A DNA stretch of 64,000 nucleotides from Alnus glutinosa (GCF_958979055.1 NC_084896.1:25298501-25362500); one strand, 5' to 3'; counted from the first letter of the stretch, positions 23,511-37,230 are shown. A program made the numbers and translations. The notes: generated by a model not told the origin, from the letters alone.

Positions 23511-24400
23511 ACCTATTTTTTGTTTTGTTTTATTTTAAATTTTAAATAGAGTTTATCATATATTTTGTATAGAGTAGAACAATAATATATAAAAATGTAA
23601 AAAAATATATTTTGTTATATATTATATTTTAGGTCACCCTCGGTATTAAGGAAACAAAACAATGGAAAAATGGAAAGACCATAGAAAAGGACCATCCCGC
23701 AGTTTATTTCAATACTTCGTACTCTCCAAAGATAAAAATAAAATGTCTCAATCCCCTTAAAGATAATATTCATTTAATTTTAGATAATGCCAATTTACTA
23801 CTCATTACATTATTACAACAGATAAATTCATATTTTTAAATTGATATTATTGTTAATAAACTTCAAGTCAACACATACAAATTCTACCAAACAACACCCA
23901 CTGCAAAAAATAAAAATAAATAAATAAATAAATTCAGAAAATGATAATTGACATCAACAATGGTCTAAATATAATTCAATATACACATTGTAACTAGTGA
24001 AAAACATGTTAATAAATTCTCTATCCGCCTTTTTATTTAACTATTAATACCATAAATCTTAATTATTGTTTTCAAATTAAATTATTTAAAGTTTACTATA
24101 TTAATATTTATCCACTTTTACTAATCTAATATTTATTATATCTTATCAAATACTAAATAATAATATCCTAATTTCGATTATCAAAACCTGATTCGTAATC
24201 CAACACACAGAAACAGAATTATGGTTGGCTGCGGTAGGTCGCTTACCAAACACCAATCTCAGTGGACAAAACCCCATTTCCGAGCGCGTGTAAAACCCAC
24301 CATCTCTCTCTCTTTCTCTCTCACAATTTCTCAAACGCTAAAACCCTGAGAGTTCGGATCTCTCTCACACTCCACCGTATTCAGTGAACACCCACAAAAA
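23187..24400. other. intergenic, upstream of phosphoglycerate dehydrogenase
   Basis: AT-rich with a poly-T tract (23211-23227) and a (CT)n tract (23479-23505). No exon or transposon end was recognised. From 24230 the sequence gains CT-rich leader character (CTCTCTCTCTTTCTCTCTC at 24303-24322). Confidence 0.4.
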
Positions 24401-24409
24401 CCGCCTCCA

Positions 24410-24417
24410 TATATAAT
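24410..24417 (+). promoter_or_regulatory. candidate TATA box of the phosphoglycerate dehydrogenase gene
   Basis: TATATAAT lies 72 bases before the start codon, with CT-rich sequence on both sides. This spacing would give a leader of about 40 bases. Inferred from position and motif only. Confidence 0.5.
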
Positions 24418-24488
24418 AACACCACCCACCAGATCCCTTACGTTAACGCGTACGCTACCAATCTCTCTCTCTCACACACACAACGGTA

Positions 24489-27400
24489 ATGGCTACGTCA
24501 GCGTCCCGAGCTCTCCGAACTCCGTTTCTCAAGACGCCGTCGTTGAGCTCCAAACAGCCTCTTACCTCCGCGCTCTCCTTTGCGCTCGGTCCGAGCCGCC
24601 GAGCCGTGAGGCCGCTAGTGGTGGTGGTATCGGCGGCGGCTGGGGGGCTGGACGCGAAGCCCACGGTGCTGGTGGCGGAGAAGCTGGGCGAGGCCGGGTT
24701 GGAGCTGCTGAAGGAGTTTGCGAACGTGGACTGTGCGTATAACCTGAGTCCGGAGGAGCTGTGCACGAAGATCTCGCTGTGTGACGCGCTGATCGTGCGG
24801 AGCGGGACGAAGGTGAGCCGCGAGGTGTTCGAGTCATCGGGCGGCCGGCTCAAGGTGGTCGGGAGGGCCGGCGTGGGCATCGACAATGTGGATCTGGCGG
24901 CGGCGACGGAGCACGGTTGCTTGGTTGTCAACGCGCCCACCGCCAACACCGTCGCCGCTGCCGAGCACGGCATCGCGCTCCTGGCCGCTATGGCCAGGAA
25001 CGTTGCCCAAGCCGATGCTTCGGTGAAAGCTGGTGAGTGAATCTATTTGTGTTTCTCTTTGGCATTTCATCGAACAGTTTGTTCTGTTGAATATGGAAGT
25101 GGGTTTAGATCCCCATTTTGCTTTGAAAATGGCTTTTTTCTTGTAGATCTGCTTTCTTGTCTCTAGATTTTTGGGATTTGTGGGGTAATTGATACTGGGG
25201 TTTATAGAAAAGAAAAAAAATAACATTTATATAGTGAAACGATAAAGTTTTTAGGTGACTTTTTGTTTTTCTCTTAGATAACTGTAAGAAACAAAATCAA
25301 CGCTTTTTGCCTCAATCAAATAAGATTCCACCCGTTACGCACCCCCCCAAAAAAAAGATTCCACCCATTTGTGAGGAATCCTATTTTTCCTATTTTAAAT
25401 GTGTGGTTGTTTCCTGGTTACTCTGTGGCATTTTTTAGTAAATGATATGTTTGTTTGTCAAGTTTTAGTGATCACGAATATATGGAATATATTAGCTTCA
25501 AGTCGCCATCTAGAAAACACCAAGACCTCTTAATTTACACAGTTTTGTTAATCCAGGAAAGTGGCAGCGGAATAAATATGTAGGGGTTTCACTTGTGGGA
25601 AAAACACTTGCTGTGATGGGGTTCGGAAAGGTTGGAACGGAAGTCGCCCGGCGTGCAAAGGGACTTGGTATGCATGTGATTGCGCATGACCCATATGCCC
25701 CAGCAGACCGTGCTCGCGCAATAGGTGTGGATCTTGTGAGTTTTGATGAAGCCATAGCAACTGCGGATTTCATCTCTTTGCACATGCCTCTTACTCCTGC
25801 TACATCAAAGATTCTCAATGACGAAACGTTCGCTAAGATGAAGAAAGGAGTTCGGATTGTCAATGTTGCTCGTGGGGGAGTTATTGATGAGGAAGCTCTA
25901 GTGAGGGCATTAGATGCTGGAATTGTTGCTCAGGTTCTTACATTCTCACGCTTGAAGAGCTAATATTTTATTGTTTTGGAAAGCCAATAACGTGATCTCT
26001 TTGTTATAGGCGGCACTTGATGTTTTCACACAGGAGCCACCACCAAAAGACAGCAAGATAATTCAGCATGAGAAAATTACTGCAACTCCTCATTTGGGTG
26101 CCAGTACAATGGAAGCTCAGGTGTGTTAAATGACCAGCATTTATACGCTCTTAACTTCTTCTCTATCCAAGTTATCTCTAATAATATTTGGGTTCAACGT
26201 GCAGGAAGGGGTGGCTATTGAAATAGCTGAAGCTGTTGTGGGTGCCCTGAAAGGGGAGCTTGCTGCTACTGCAGTCAATGCACCAATGGTTCCTGCAGAG
26301 GTATTGATACATACTCTTGTCTTTTCATCTTTCTTGGCTTTCATTGTCAAGATCCAGTATTTTATTTAAATTTTGCTTTAGTATTTTAATGTGGCCCCTC
26401 TCTCATTTCTTTTGTCAATCAAAAATATCCTGTAGGAGTCCATGTGTTGCAACAAAGTAGTCTGTTTTATGACAGGGTTGTTAATCTGACATTTTCTCCG
26501 CCATGGGCTGGTTCTCTAATAGTTTATATTTCTTCTATACTTGATGTAACCCTTATGTTTCTGAATGGTTGTTTATAGCATTAAAATTTGCAATTTTCAC
26601 TCCACCCGACCCTCTAATTTATAATTACTGACTAGTTTGGATGGTGGGTGGACATTTCAAAATTATATGGATTTAGGGTGTTGGTTAAAAAAAATTGCAG
26701 TATAGAGGGCATTTGCAAATGAGCCTATAGTTTTGGGTGGACTTTTGCACCTAACCCTTACATAGTTATACTTTATAAAATTTAGTATTTAAAGTGATTC
26801 TGGATTATAAGAAGCACAAAGGTTCACTATTTTATCATTCCTTTTCAACTGCAGGTATTAACAGAGCTGAAACCATATGTTGTACTTGCTGAGAAACTGG
26901 GGAGACTTGCCGTCCAATTGGTAGCTGGAGGAAGCGGTGTCAAAACTGTTAAAGTGACATATGCTTCTGCTAGAGCTACTGATGACCTTGACACCAGGCT
27001 TCTTCGTGCCATGATCACAAAGGGTATCATCGAGCCGATATCCAGCGTCTTTGTGAATTTGGTTAATGCTGATTTCACTGCTAAGCAGAGAGGTCTCAGA
27101 ATAACTGAAGAGAGGATCGGTCTTGATGGTTCTCCTGAGAACCCACTTGATTTCATTCAAGTCCAGATTGCCAATGTGGAATCCAAATTTGCCAGTGCCA
27201 TATCGGACTCTGGAGAGATTAAGGTTGAGGGGCGGGTGAAGGACGGGATTCCTCATCTGACAAAGGTAGGATCTTTTGAAGTTGATGTCAGCTTGGAAGG
27301 CAGTATTATACTCTGCAGGCAGGTCGATCAGCCAGGTATGATTGGAAGGGTTGGGAGCATTTTGGGTGAGGAGAATGTGAATGTCAGCTTTATGAGTGTT

Positions 27401-27526
27401 GGAAGGATTGCCCCCAGGAAGCAAGCTGTAATGGCAATTGGAGTGGATGATCAACCCAGCAAGGAAGCTTTGAGTAGGATTGGTGACGTTCCAGCCATTG
27501 AAGAGTTTGTTTTCCTCAAGTTGTAG
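24489..27526 (+). CDS. PGDH: D-3-phosphoglycerate dehydrogenase, plastid
   Basis: Five exons (24489-25032, 25557-25933, 26010-26120, 26205-26300, 26855-27526; all GT-AG) encode 599 residues, the usual plant length. It oxidises 3-phosphoglycerate with NAD to 3-phosphohydroxypyruvate, the first step of the phosphorylated serine pathway. The first ~50 residues are Ser/Arg-rich with few acids, a plastid transit peptide. Motifs: [10 protein letters not shown], Rossmann GFGKVG (203-208), catalytic Arg287 (NVARGG), Glu316 (FTQEP) and His335 (TPHLGAS), then the allosteric substrate-binding domain and a C-terminal ACT domain (about 528-599, [20 protein letters not shown]) of the kind that binds serine in regulated enzymes. 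Exon 1 is strongly G/C-rich, the rest is not. Arabidopsis has three paralogues (EDA9/PGDH1, PGDH2, PGDH3); this is nearest to PGDH1/PGDH3 by eye. Tail-to-tail with the NhaD gene. Confidence 0.97.
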
Positions 27527-28165
27527 TGCGGTATGATTGTTACTACATCATTCCCCTCCCTCTCTTTGGATGGGTATTACAATCACATCCTTTTGCCGAT
27601 TTTGTTGATTTTTTGCGTGTTGTAGTAGCTTGAAGGGAAGGAAAAACAATAATTTTGCTTTGAGATGAGAAGCTTGTACTTTTATCGAGTTTATGGTATT
27701 CCCTAATTCAAGTTTCTGTTTTAATCTGCCCTCCTGTAATTGTATCACTTAATGGATGCATGTTTGGTTCTCTTGGCAGCGTAGTCATACGGTCGTTTCT
27801 TAGTCAGTTGGTACACCTGGTTTTGGAATCAACCAAATAATTATATGCGGCGTTTCAAATAATGGACTATCTATCAGCATTATTACATTTCTCATTTAAG
27901 TCATCAGAAAGTGAATCTTTTTAACTCATCAGAAAGTGGACTATCTATCAGCCTGAGATCCATAAAATCTTAACTCATCACATTGTCAAAATCTTTATTC
28001 AACTTTTCTTCATTTGACTTTCTATATCTCAAAAGAATCATGTCCATGTTTCCAAACGTGCTCGATTGCCATTCACTATCTTAACTAGAATAATGCATGC
28101 ATATTGCCACATTTGACTGCCTTGTTTGAAGCCAGGGAGACATCCTAGCCAAAGCTCTCTATGAT
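27527..28165. other. convergent 3' region between PGDH and NhaD
   Basis: The two genes end 639 bases apart on opposite strands. The sequence contains a repeated AACTCATCAGAAAGTG motif near 27900-27950 but no exon or repeat element. Both 3' UTRs and polyadenylation sites must lie here. Confidence 0.5.
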
Positions 28166-31100
28166 TTACAAACCGGAAAGGAAAGGAACCTGAGCTACAG
28201 TTGTGGGTAGGGAGATGGGGAGGTTATGTAATGCTAGGTAAACAGAAATACCAGCAACATAACCTGCAAAAGCAAAACCACTCACCTGTACAAAGGAGAA
28301 TGACTTCTTTTATAAGAAAGAAAATAAATTTTGGTTGAAAAAGAATGTCATTAAACAGCAGTACAAGTACATACCTTCCGGAAGTACCAAAAGAAGTCCA
28401 CCTTCTCCATCCCCATAAATGCAACTCCAGCTGCCGAGCCAATAACTAGCATGGATCCACCAGTGCCAGCACAGTATGCAATCAACTGCCAAAACTCTGA
28501 ATCTTGGGGAAAAGAGGTCAGATCATACATTCCCATTGTTGCTGCAACCAGTGGAACATTGTCTATAATTGCTGATACGACTCCTACTGCACTAGCAATC
28601 ACTTCACTACTAGAAATATGAGCATCAAGATAATTCGCCAATTCCCGAAGAATCCCTGCGGCCTCAAGGCTAGAACAAAAAATCAAACTTGTTACAATGC
28701 AGAAGTAATAACTTCAGGATGTACCTACCATGTGCGTGTACATTATATACACACACACTCACACTAAGTATTCAATATATATGTTTATCATGAGCATCTT
28801 GATGGTATCTTTCAGAAATAGTTTGAGAGAAATACAGCTACAATTTAATAGTTTATTATGCAGCACAAAAGCCAATACTTGAAACGCACACAGAAGTTCA
28901 AACAGTATTCCTTATTCACCTGCTAACAGACAAAAGGATTCCAAGAAAGAAAAGAGCTCCTTGAGTGTCAATCCGTGATAAAGCTTGTGGTACTTTCAAC
29001 TTTTGCCTTTCAGATTCCCCATAGTGGATAGCATCAGTCAGAAGCCATAGAACTCCAAGTCCAAGCAGGATACCCATATAGGGAGGCAAACCGGTTAGGG
29101 CCTTAAACACTGGAACAAAAAGCAAAGCTCCAACACCTACTGAGAAAACAAGCTGTCCTCGAGGAGCCATCTGTTCAGATGCCAAAACATTCGGAGAGTC
29201 CTGTCCCTTCCCACTAACTTCACTGGATAGAAAAAGAGAAACTCATATCATTTCATCCACAACCCAATAATTTAAATCTAACCTTCCAAAACTCAAATCC
29301 CCTGGCTTTGCTTTGACAATGCAATAAGAATACCTAGTCAGGGACATAAGTGCCAGCGGGACAGTCAGAGAAACGGCTGAAGGTATGAATAGGCTCTGTA
29401 AGAAGAGAAACTGCGATTATGAGAACTCTTCATTTAATCAGAATAGTGCTCTTGTAACTAAAAACTGCCTAGTCACTGTCATTGAACAGGCAAGCAAATT
29501 TCAAGCAATTTAAGGACCTGGCATTAAATGAGCCCCAGCTAGCGAGATGTAAACTTCGACCATATGCTTTATCAGCTTTTCTTATCACAAACTAACGTGA
29601 TTGAAGCTCAACTTTGAGGCCTATTTTAAAATCGTCATCAATAAATTTATTTTTTTACAAATTGTGAGAAATATCAACTGCATGAGTTCCTGAAATCTTA
29701 AGTTTCAACATAAAAGTATTTTTCACCACCCAGATGGCCACCACAGTTAAATGGAAGTTATTCAGCATTTAAACACTCCAATTTTTGCAACATAGATCAA
29801 TTTGGACAAGTTCATGGCAGGATCCTGCTAAGCTCTCTTTATCACACACATATAAGGCAGAGAAAGAGAGAGGAAGTATGCATTAATTACATTAGCCATT
29901 TAAATCCTGCAAACCTCAATAATCTATTTTACCTAATTAGAACACACAAAAATGCACATATCCGGGTCGGTTAACCAAACACCTAGAACTGCAGTCAGGT
30001 CATAAAATTACAAGTTTTTTTTAGGGGAAGGCAACCCAGCTTATCCAGATGTTTTGGTTGGACCTATTGGACTACTCAACTTCACTTTATCTATTTGCAC
30101 AAATTGAACATGCAAAAGCAGCATGAAATATATTACAAGACAATACAACGAATACCTTGGTGAGAATAAACATGCATCATCCATTAATACCCACCAAACA
30201 GATATTTGGACAATGCAAAATAAGAATACAAGCATATTCTATCTATGGGATCAGTTTTTGAGGATGATGTTAAAAACCTTCATTGTCGGCAAAGTGGATA
30301 TCTGACCATGTATCCACAGCATGGTAGTGGTAACATCACCAATAGGAGTCCATGCACCACCTGCATTTGCTGCTATCACAACAACAGCTCCTAGAAACCT
30401 GTGGATAAAATCCAAATCAGAAAATGAAGATTACCAATGACGTCAAATAACTAAAAAAAATAAGCAGGAACTTGATTGATAGTTTTCTAGTACAGATAAG
30501 ATAGCAAGCGGGCAGCCAGTCTCAATGCAACAGTGAACTCCTTAAAGCCATTACAGTGAATCTATTTGGACACCTCAATAGATAGAGGAGTTTGAGAAAC
30601 ACACAAGTATATTATGATATCATTATTTACCGGGAAAAAATTTCCTACAAACTAGTTTGTATGAAATTTTTTACAAACCAACTTCTAATAGTGACGTGTT
30701 CATTGGACGCGAGAAACACGTTTTTTAATTGCATATGTTTCTCATATGCTTTTTTAATAGCTTAAAGGACACATTGCTTTTAAAAGCTGGTTTGTATAAG
30801 TTTCTTACAAACCAGTTTGTAGGAAATTTGTGTCCTTGTCCGCACAACAACAATGTCCTCTTAAAATATTCTAGTAAAGATGGATTCAGGACTCTTATGT
30901 ACAAAATTAATTACTCTGAAGATTTGCATTCCTGATAGAAATCAAAATTTGATATCATGGTTGTTCTAAGAGAATGTAAACACACGGTTAATGCAGTGAT
31001 CAAATCTTAAATCCTATATTTAGAGGATCAGAGAAACCCTAGGAGGTAAAGATCAAGAAGGGGATCTTATCTTCCTCATCAATGGTGACAGCGGACTCCA

Positions 31101-34100
31101 CATGCTTGATGATCACTAGTTTTCTTAATTTACATTATCTTTTTTCTTTTTCTAGTTAGGTGTTTTTCCTGTACATTTCCTATGTACTTGGGTTGTGCCC
31201 GTTCACTTTTTTAATAAAATGAGACTATTTTCTATCAGTTTAAGCTTTTAAAGTAACTAGTTTCTTAATATTGTATCAAAGCTAAATATCCCGGGTTCAC
31301 ACTCCCATGCTCTCCAATACTACAAGGGAGATACACAAACAATAAAATTTGTCCTCCTTGGAGATGTGGTGGGTATAAAAGATCTACTATTAACATAAAT
31401 TCCAAAAGGCATTCCCAAGAAAATCATTAAGATTCACTACATTTCAACTAACTATAGCCGTCAACTTAACACCTTAATTTTGTATCACTTTATGGGGCAA
31501 AATAAATGTTGATATATACGTAGTACAGAAGAACAGAGACTTGTAAACTTGTAGTGAATATTTTTGTTTGAATAGACTGGAGAAATTTAAGACATAATAA
31601 GAGACTAATAACATAAAAAAACTCGTGAAGGTTTGATATCCTATGAGATAAAATTGAATAATAGTCAGCACATACTTGCGGAATTCTGACTGAGGTACTA
31701 GTTTCCGTAATAATGAAACCATGACAATAGTAGACGTAAGGTTGTCTAGGACTGAACTAAGGAAAAAAGTCACAAAACCCACCTGCAATTTTCATGAGTA
31801 TGAGCGTCATTAATCGATAAGGAATATAATATATAAGGTAAGGCTGATAGAGCAAACTCAAACTACAAATGACTTAGAATCAAAATAAATCTCTAAGGTT
31901 GCCTGCAGCGAAAATCATAGCTGGAATGAAACAAGTAATAACTAATTTCTACAGAAACTCTAAAATTTTAGAATTTCTTACTGAAAGAGGGACCAAAAAT
32001 CATTAATACAATAGCTGATTGACTGCATAATTGCTGTATTATATTTAAGTTCAAGAGGAGAATAGTGGTACCATATTGATGAATCAACTGGATAGACATT
32101 TCAGCATCACCAACACTGCTGACAAGAAATTTTTGGGCAGGAATATGGCCAAGCTGCCCAAAACAATGCTCTCTATGACTACTAATCCAAGTCTCTTAGA
32201 TTGACATGCAACAGAAACTGGAGTTTGGACTACAGTGAACAGATAATAATTTTTGTTTGTCTAAGGTTTTTATCAATCTATCCTTTCTGCTTGTAGTTTC
32301 CAGGCTTTTGTTAATGCCCACACACAGAATACTAATCCATGAGTGATGAGTTGTTAAAACTTTGGACCATAGGCAAAAAAATGTTAATTTAAATTTCAAG
32401 AATAAATTTGATATATTAAACCTCCCACAGAAGTCAATATGGCCATAATGGCAAAAATAGAGCACTCACCACCCAAAGGAGCGTTCGTGGCTTTCGAGTG
32501 GTTATGTTGTCAGTAACCAGCTTAAAACCTTGATGAGCATCAACTATCTCTACAATGGTCATTGCACCAAGCAAGAAAAACACTACTTCACTGACTTCTG
32601 CAGATGCATGTGTTAGCTCTGAAACAGCTATGTCAGTTGAAGGAGCCTAAACAAGTCAAACAACCAAAGGATACCAAATTAATTAAGATTGAAAAAAATT
32701 AGAAAAAGCTTCAACCAAAATTGATTTAACAGATATAGCCATTTGTAAGAGGCATTAAGACAATGGAGTATTGCATCAAAGGATAATGAAAGCAACTTGC
32801 ACTTAACTCATTAGTGGTAACATTAAATATACACTTAAGAATTTATGATGACAACTTAAGAGTGGGGCTTCCTTATTGGAAAAATCCTTTTGGTATAATC
32901 CGTAATTCCATCTACAGATGAACAATCATACTAAAAGTTGGTCCCCGTACATATCTATGAATGGAACATATATGAGATGGTCTTGATATACAGAGTAACT
33001 ATACAAACGAGAAGAGATAGAGCTGGCATAGTGCCCAGCCAGTTAATCCAGCCAGCAAGGATGGTCTGAACAAAAACTTTTCCTTAATTAGGTTACGTAA
33101 AGTAGAATTGTTGTAGAAGTATTCTTTAACTGATTAAAATTTGACTGGCAAGAGCAGTTCTGGTATTCCAGTTGAGTGAAGAAATAAGTACTCTACTTCA
33201 AGGGAGCCTTTAACTGACCACTTTTTTTTTAATAAGTAAATCTAATCTTATTGAAAGTGTAAGGCGCTTCAAGTACACCGGAAGTACACAAAAGGAAACA
33301 CCTAACTAGGAAGAGAAAAACGAACAAGGAAATCGACAAAACTAAGCGACAATGGAGACAAAAAAACCATCGTTCAAGGATATAGAGTATGAAGAACGAA
33401 GCTAAAATATCATTCATGAAACTCTCCAAATCCTTGAAACACCTAAAATTTCTTGCATTTCAAACACACCAAAAAATGCAGATTGGCAACATTTTCCAAA
33501 TCGCAGCACTTATCTGCCTTCCAGAATTTCACCGACAGGCAAACAAGTTGATAACTCTTCTAGGCATAACCCAAGACATACCAAATCAAGTACAGAGATA
33601 ATTCCACAAAGCGAAAGCCATATCGCAGTGAAGAAGAAGGTGGTCCACTGATTCCCCATTTCTTTTGCACAAGCAGCATCTGTCCACTATGATAACATGC
33701 CTTGTCTTGAAATTATCCACTGTAAGGATCTTGCCTAGGGTAGCCAATCACGCAAAAAAAAGCTGCCCTTAAAAGAGCCTGAATCTGCCACACTCCTCCA
33801 AGGGTAGCAACTACCTTCAGAGCAAGCCAAGGAGCTAAAGAATGAGACCTTGAACAGGCCTTTCTTGGAAGAGACCCATCAAAGCCTATCTGGATGACCT
33901 CTACTCACAATGGCTGAATGCAACACCTGGAAGAAGGAAGTAAAGACATCCACTTCCCAATCATACGCCTATCGAACAAAGTTCACGTTCCACTGAGTAG
34001 AACCGTCTAAAATCTCCATATTATCCACAACTGAGGCATCCTTTGCACTAGCAATACCAAAGAGAACGGGAAACGCTTCCTTCAGAACCGTATCCCCACA

Positions 34101-36266
34101 CCACAAATCATGCCAAAATTTTGTTCTAACCCCATCCCCCACCTCAAATCTAACAAAACCAGAGAAAGCTCCCACCCTTTCCTAATGTTCTTCCACAACC
34201 CCACTCCAAATGCACCTACAGGCTCAAGGGAGCACCACCCACCCCACAAACTGCCAAACTTGGAGTCCACTGCAACTCTCCACCAAGCATCTCTCTCAAT
34301 CCCAAGCTGCCACAACCATTTACCTAACAGAGCGCGGTTGAACATCACCAAGTTCCTGATACCCAGCCCTCCCTCTGAAATTGGGGTACAAACTTGACCT
34401 TTATTACATATAAAATTTCTAAAATGTCTTTAGGAGCATCAGAGTATAAACTATAGAGAGAAGAAAAAAAAAAAAAAACCTTTAAACACTCTAAAGAACA
34501 ACGCTCCCAGCATTCTGCTACATCAAAATGTTAGCTATAGAAACAAAACAGAAACAAAATCATTCCGCTTATCTAAAGCTAAGATTAACAATATCTTTCA
34601 AAAGTTTGATCTGATTTCTGACCTATGCAGCAATACGTTTTATCAACGTCTCATATGAGAATTGGTCGTCCAAAGCAACTTTGATTTAGTAGTCCCGATA
34701 TCAAACAAAGTAAGAAACTCGTCAATGATGACACCAAATAAAAGCTCTTCATGGACACTATAAATTATATGCTGAAAATTAGAAAATCCAGAAAATAAAA
34801 AATGCCCATAAATGTCATTATGTTCTAAAATTTTACATTACTATGCCCAAGAAATCATCAGAACTTAGAAAATGATGTATCAACTACAGTCAAGCGACTC
34901 AAGCCCATACTAATGCTTATTTGGATATACGAAGCCTTCATTACCAGCAAAACTCACATCACAGGAGAAGGAATCATATACAGGGTTTGGCTGGATAATC
35001 TGTTGTTGGAAATTTCAAGAAGCAAGAAAGAATCTTACCCCAATGCTACGCACTACCCATAAGCTGACAGCCATCAGCAATCCGACTCCACTTTTATTGA
35101 AGGCTAGAGATTCTTCAAAAATGATGCCTGCATATCCTATTCCAAATAGCAATGCCATAGCAACATCCTATTTCACAAAAAAATTTGATCAAATTAGCCA
35201 AGGTTACAACTCAAGCTCCATTATACCACTTTTTTCCTTATAAGGCATGTAATTATCATGGGAAACCCATAAAACAAAAAGGATCAGCCAACAAGACAAA
35301 AAAGGACCTGATTGGCAGCAACCCATGAATGGTTAATTGCCACTGTACCCATTGCAGCTGCTGCTAATATTGCAAGAGCTTTCAGTAAATCAGTCTTGGG
35401 TTGATAAGTGGCTTCAAAATCATGTGAACTCGTCTCGTCCACTGAACATAAAGGATCACATGACCCAGAGTCTGGTATCAGCTCCTGGTGACATGCTAAT
35501 GGGTCAATATGTAACTGGAACTATTAGCAGAAAAGATACAAACTCCACATTAATGATAACAATAGCCAAAAACACATTAAATAGAAATCTTCCCATATAG
35601 TTTCAAGATTTTATTTCTTTTCTTAAATCTTCCCAACAGCACTAGTGGGCTATTTTTGTAAGCAACACATCTTTAGCTGAAGCAAAACGAAACCTCATTT
35701 CCATGATGATATTAAGTTGCCCAAATGAAAAAATTGCAGATGCTAGTACCTAATATGAAATTTAAATCCCACCATCAAGGGTTTTAACCAAAAAATTCAA
35801 TAATAAAAGAAGTAAAATGTGAAAAAAAAAATTATTCGAAAAATTCAAACTTCCATCACTTTCCCCAATTCTATCAACTTCAATTCCACCAAACTTTTCA
35901 CCAAAATCACTCATCCAAATTCATAATCTAGCAAAACCACCAAATGGGAACTCTAAAAAAATGAAATTTGGTACGTAAGGATGAGAAAGAATAAACCTCT
36001 AGTTGCTTCTCAGAATTTGGTTGAGCCTGCTGCTCCTCAAACGAAGAAGAAGAAGAAGATGTTGAACCCCTGGCCTTGTCTTCAGCTCTAGCAAGAACCC
36101 CATTGCCCAGCAACCTTGTACCCCTGGTTCTACACAAAGACGAGCCAAAGCAAGGGAGTGAGGGCTGGGCCTGAAGGAGAACGCTAGGAAGAGATAAAGA
36201 GAGAAGTGAGCGATTCTTGAAATCGTGGGTTGGGGGGAGGTGCATCCCAACAGAGAAAGAAGCCAT
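28166..36266 (-). CDS. NHD1: NhaD-type Na+/H+ antiporter, chloroplast envelope (NHD1-like)
   Basis: Ten exons on the minus strand (35997-36266, 35308-35520, 35039-35167, 32470-32646, 31676-31782, 30278-30398, 29334-29395, 28920-29222, 28375-28669, 28166-28285), all GT-AG and in phase, give 598 residues. The first ~70 residues are Ser/Arg/Leu-rich and look like a plastid transit peptide. The body matches the NhaD/ArsB ion transporter family: TM segments such as LLKALAILAAAAMG, VAMALLFGIGYAGIIF, the EVVFFLLGAMTIVEIVDAH signature, VLDNLTSTIVMVSLL, AANAGGAWTPIGDVTTTMLW and SAIIDNVPLVAATMGM. In Arabidopsis NHD1 exchanges Na+ for H+ at the chloroplast envelope. The 2.4-kb third intron holds a 5'-truncated LINE and the fifth holds a palindromic MITE; neither touches exons. 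Its C-terminus ends VPFLSGL. Confidence 0.96.
30632..30835. mobile_element. palindromic MITE in an NHD1 intron
   Basis: Left GGGAAAAAATTTCCTACAAAC and right (complement of GGACACAAATTTCCTACAAAC) are inverted repeats, with CATATGTTTCTCATATGC-type sequence between them. It belongs to the same family as 14064-14278 (shared ACAAACCAGTTTGTA and TGTTTCT motifs). No clear target duplication. Confidence 0.68.
33231..34390 (-). mobile_element. 5'-truncated LINE in NHD1 intron 3
   Basis: On the minus strand the end has a short poly-A (33232-33240). Upstream come conserved pieces of a plant L1-type ORF2 C-terminus: FNRALLGKWLWQLGIERD near 34350-34290 and the zinc-binding zf-RVT style VGDGVRTKFWHDLWCGD near 34140-34090. 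The zf-RVT frame is broken by stops and shifts. AACTGACCA before the poly-T and AACTTGACC at 34391-34399 may be a worn target duplication. It lies in the same orientation as NHD1, so it is transcribed within the intron. Confidence 0.82.
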
Positions 36267-36442
36267 TTGAGCCAGGGGTTTTCAAGGTCAGGCACCAAAG
36301 ATTGAAGAAGAAGAAGAAGAGGTGCTGAAGTTATAAACTTGTTGTAGCAAATTGCATGGGAGCGGAATGGGATTGTTATGTGCAGGATATAAGAGTTGGA
36401 AGGAGTGGAAATCGAAGTGTGGAAGCAGTGGTTATTTATTTA

Positions 36443-36506
<64 letters not shown>

Positions 36507-36544
36507 CAAGTGTTATTAAAAAAACACGTGTTTTTTACATGCCA

Positions 36545-37230
36545 ATAAATTATTTAGCCAAGATTAACCTAAATACGTGGTCCAAGGCTTGGTTCAACAC
36601 ACCTTCAAAGTGTGATCTACTTATACACAACATTTGCGAATGTTTCAACTCGTACATTTTAAATGCTCGTGACAAGTCAACATTGCCAATGCTATAAACC
36701 GTAAGAAAGAAGATTATGAGTAGATATCAAATGAAGAGGGATGGCATAAGAATCATGACTCGTAGACTTCGTCCAAAGATAGTTTAGAAATTGGAGAAAA
36801 TGGGTGAGGAAGCATTCATTGTCTTAGCACCTGTGTCGGAGCTGGGTTGTTCGAAGTGGAATGTAAGCGAAAGCAATATGTATCGAATTTGAACAGAAAA
36901 ACTTGTGGTTGCAGACAATGAGAATAGACATATATCCCATGTGCCCATGAATTTTTTTGTGAAATTGTATGACAATGGAAAGCCCGAGGACTATGTAAAT
37001 TATTGGTATACTGTGGAGATGTATAAAAAAGAATAAATCTCCTTGTTTGTCCCATGCCTAGCGAGGACAATGGATAAAGACAAATTATGACAAGTTTAAC
37101 CCATCAATGACAAAATAACACTTGGGAGGCCTAAAAAAGTAAGGATAAGAGGATTAGATGAGCCTAAGAATCCTTATATGATTAAAGTAGGGTTGGAATG
37201 AGCTATTCCAGATGCAATAGATTTGGGCAC
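36545..37230 (+). pseudogene. decayed MULE (Mutator-like) transposase C-terminus
   Basis: Translated pieces match the plant MuDR-type transposase in order: NTWSKAWFNTPSKCDLLIHN, then FNSYILNARDK, then GAGLFEVECKRKQYVSNLN with RKTCGCRQ and YIPCAHE (the SWIM zinc finger Cys/His set), then LGRPKKVRIRGLDEP. The pieces lie in different frames with several stops, so the gene is dead. Its left part (before 36545) is lost behind a GA-rich run. It sits just upstream of the NHD1 promoter on the opposite strand, so the divergent region is shared. Confidence 0.82.
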
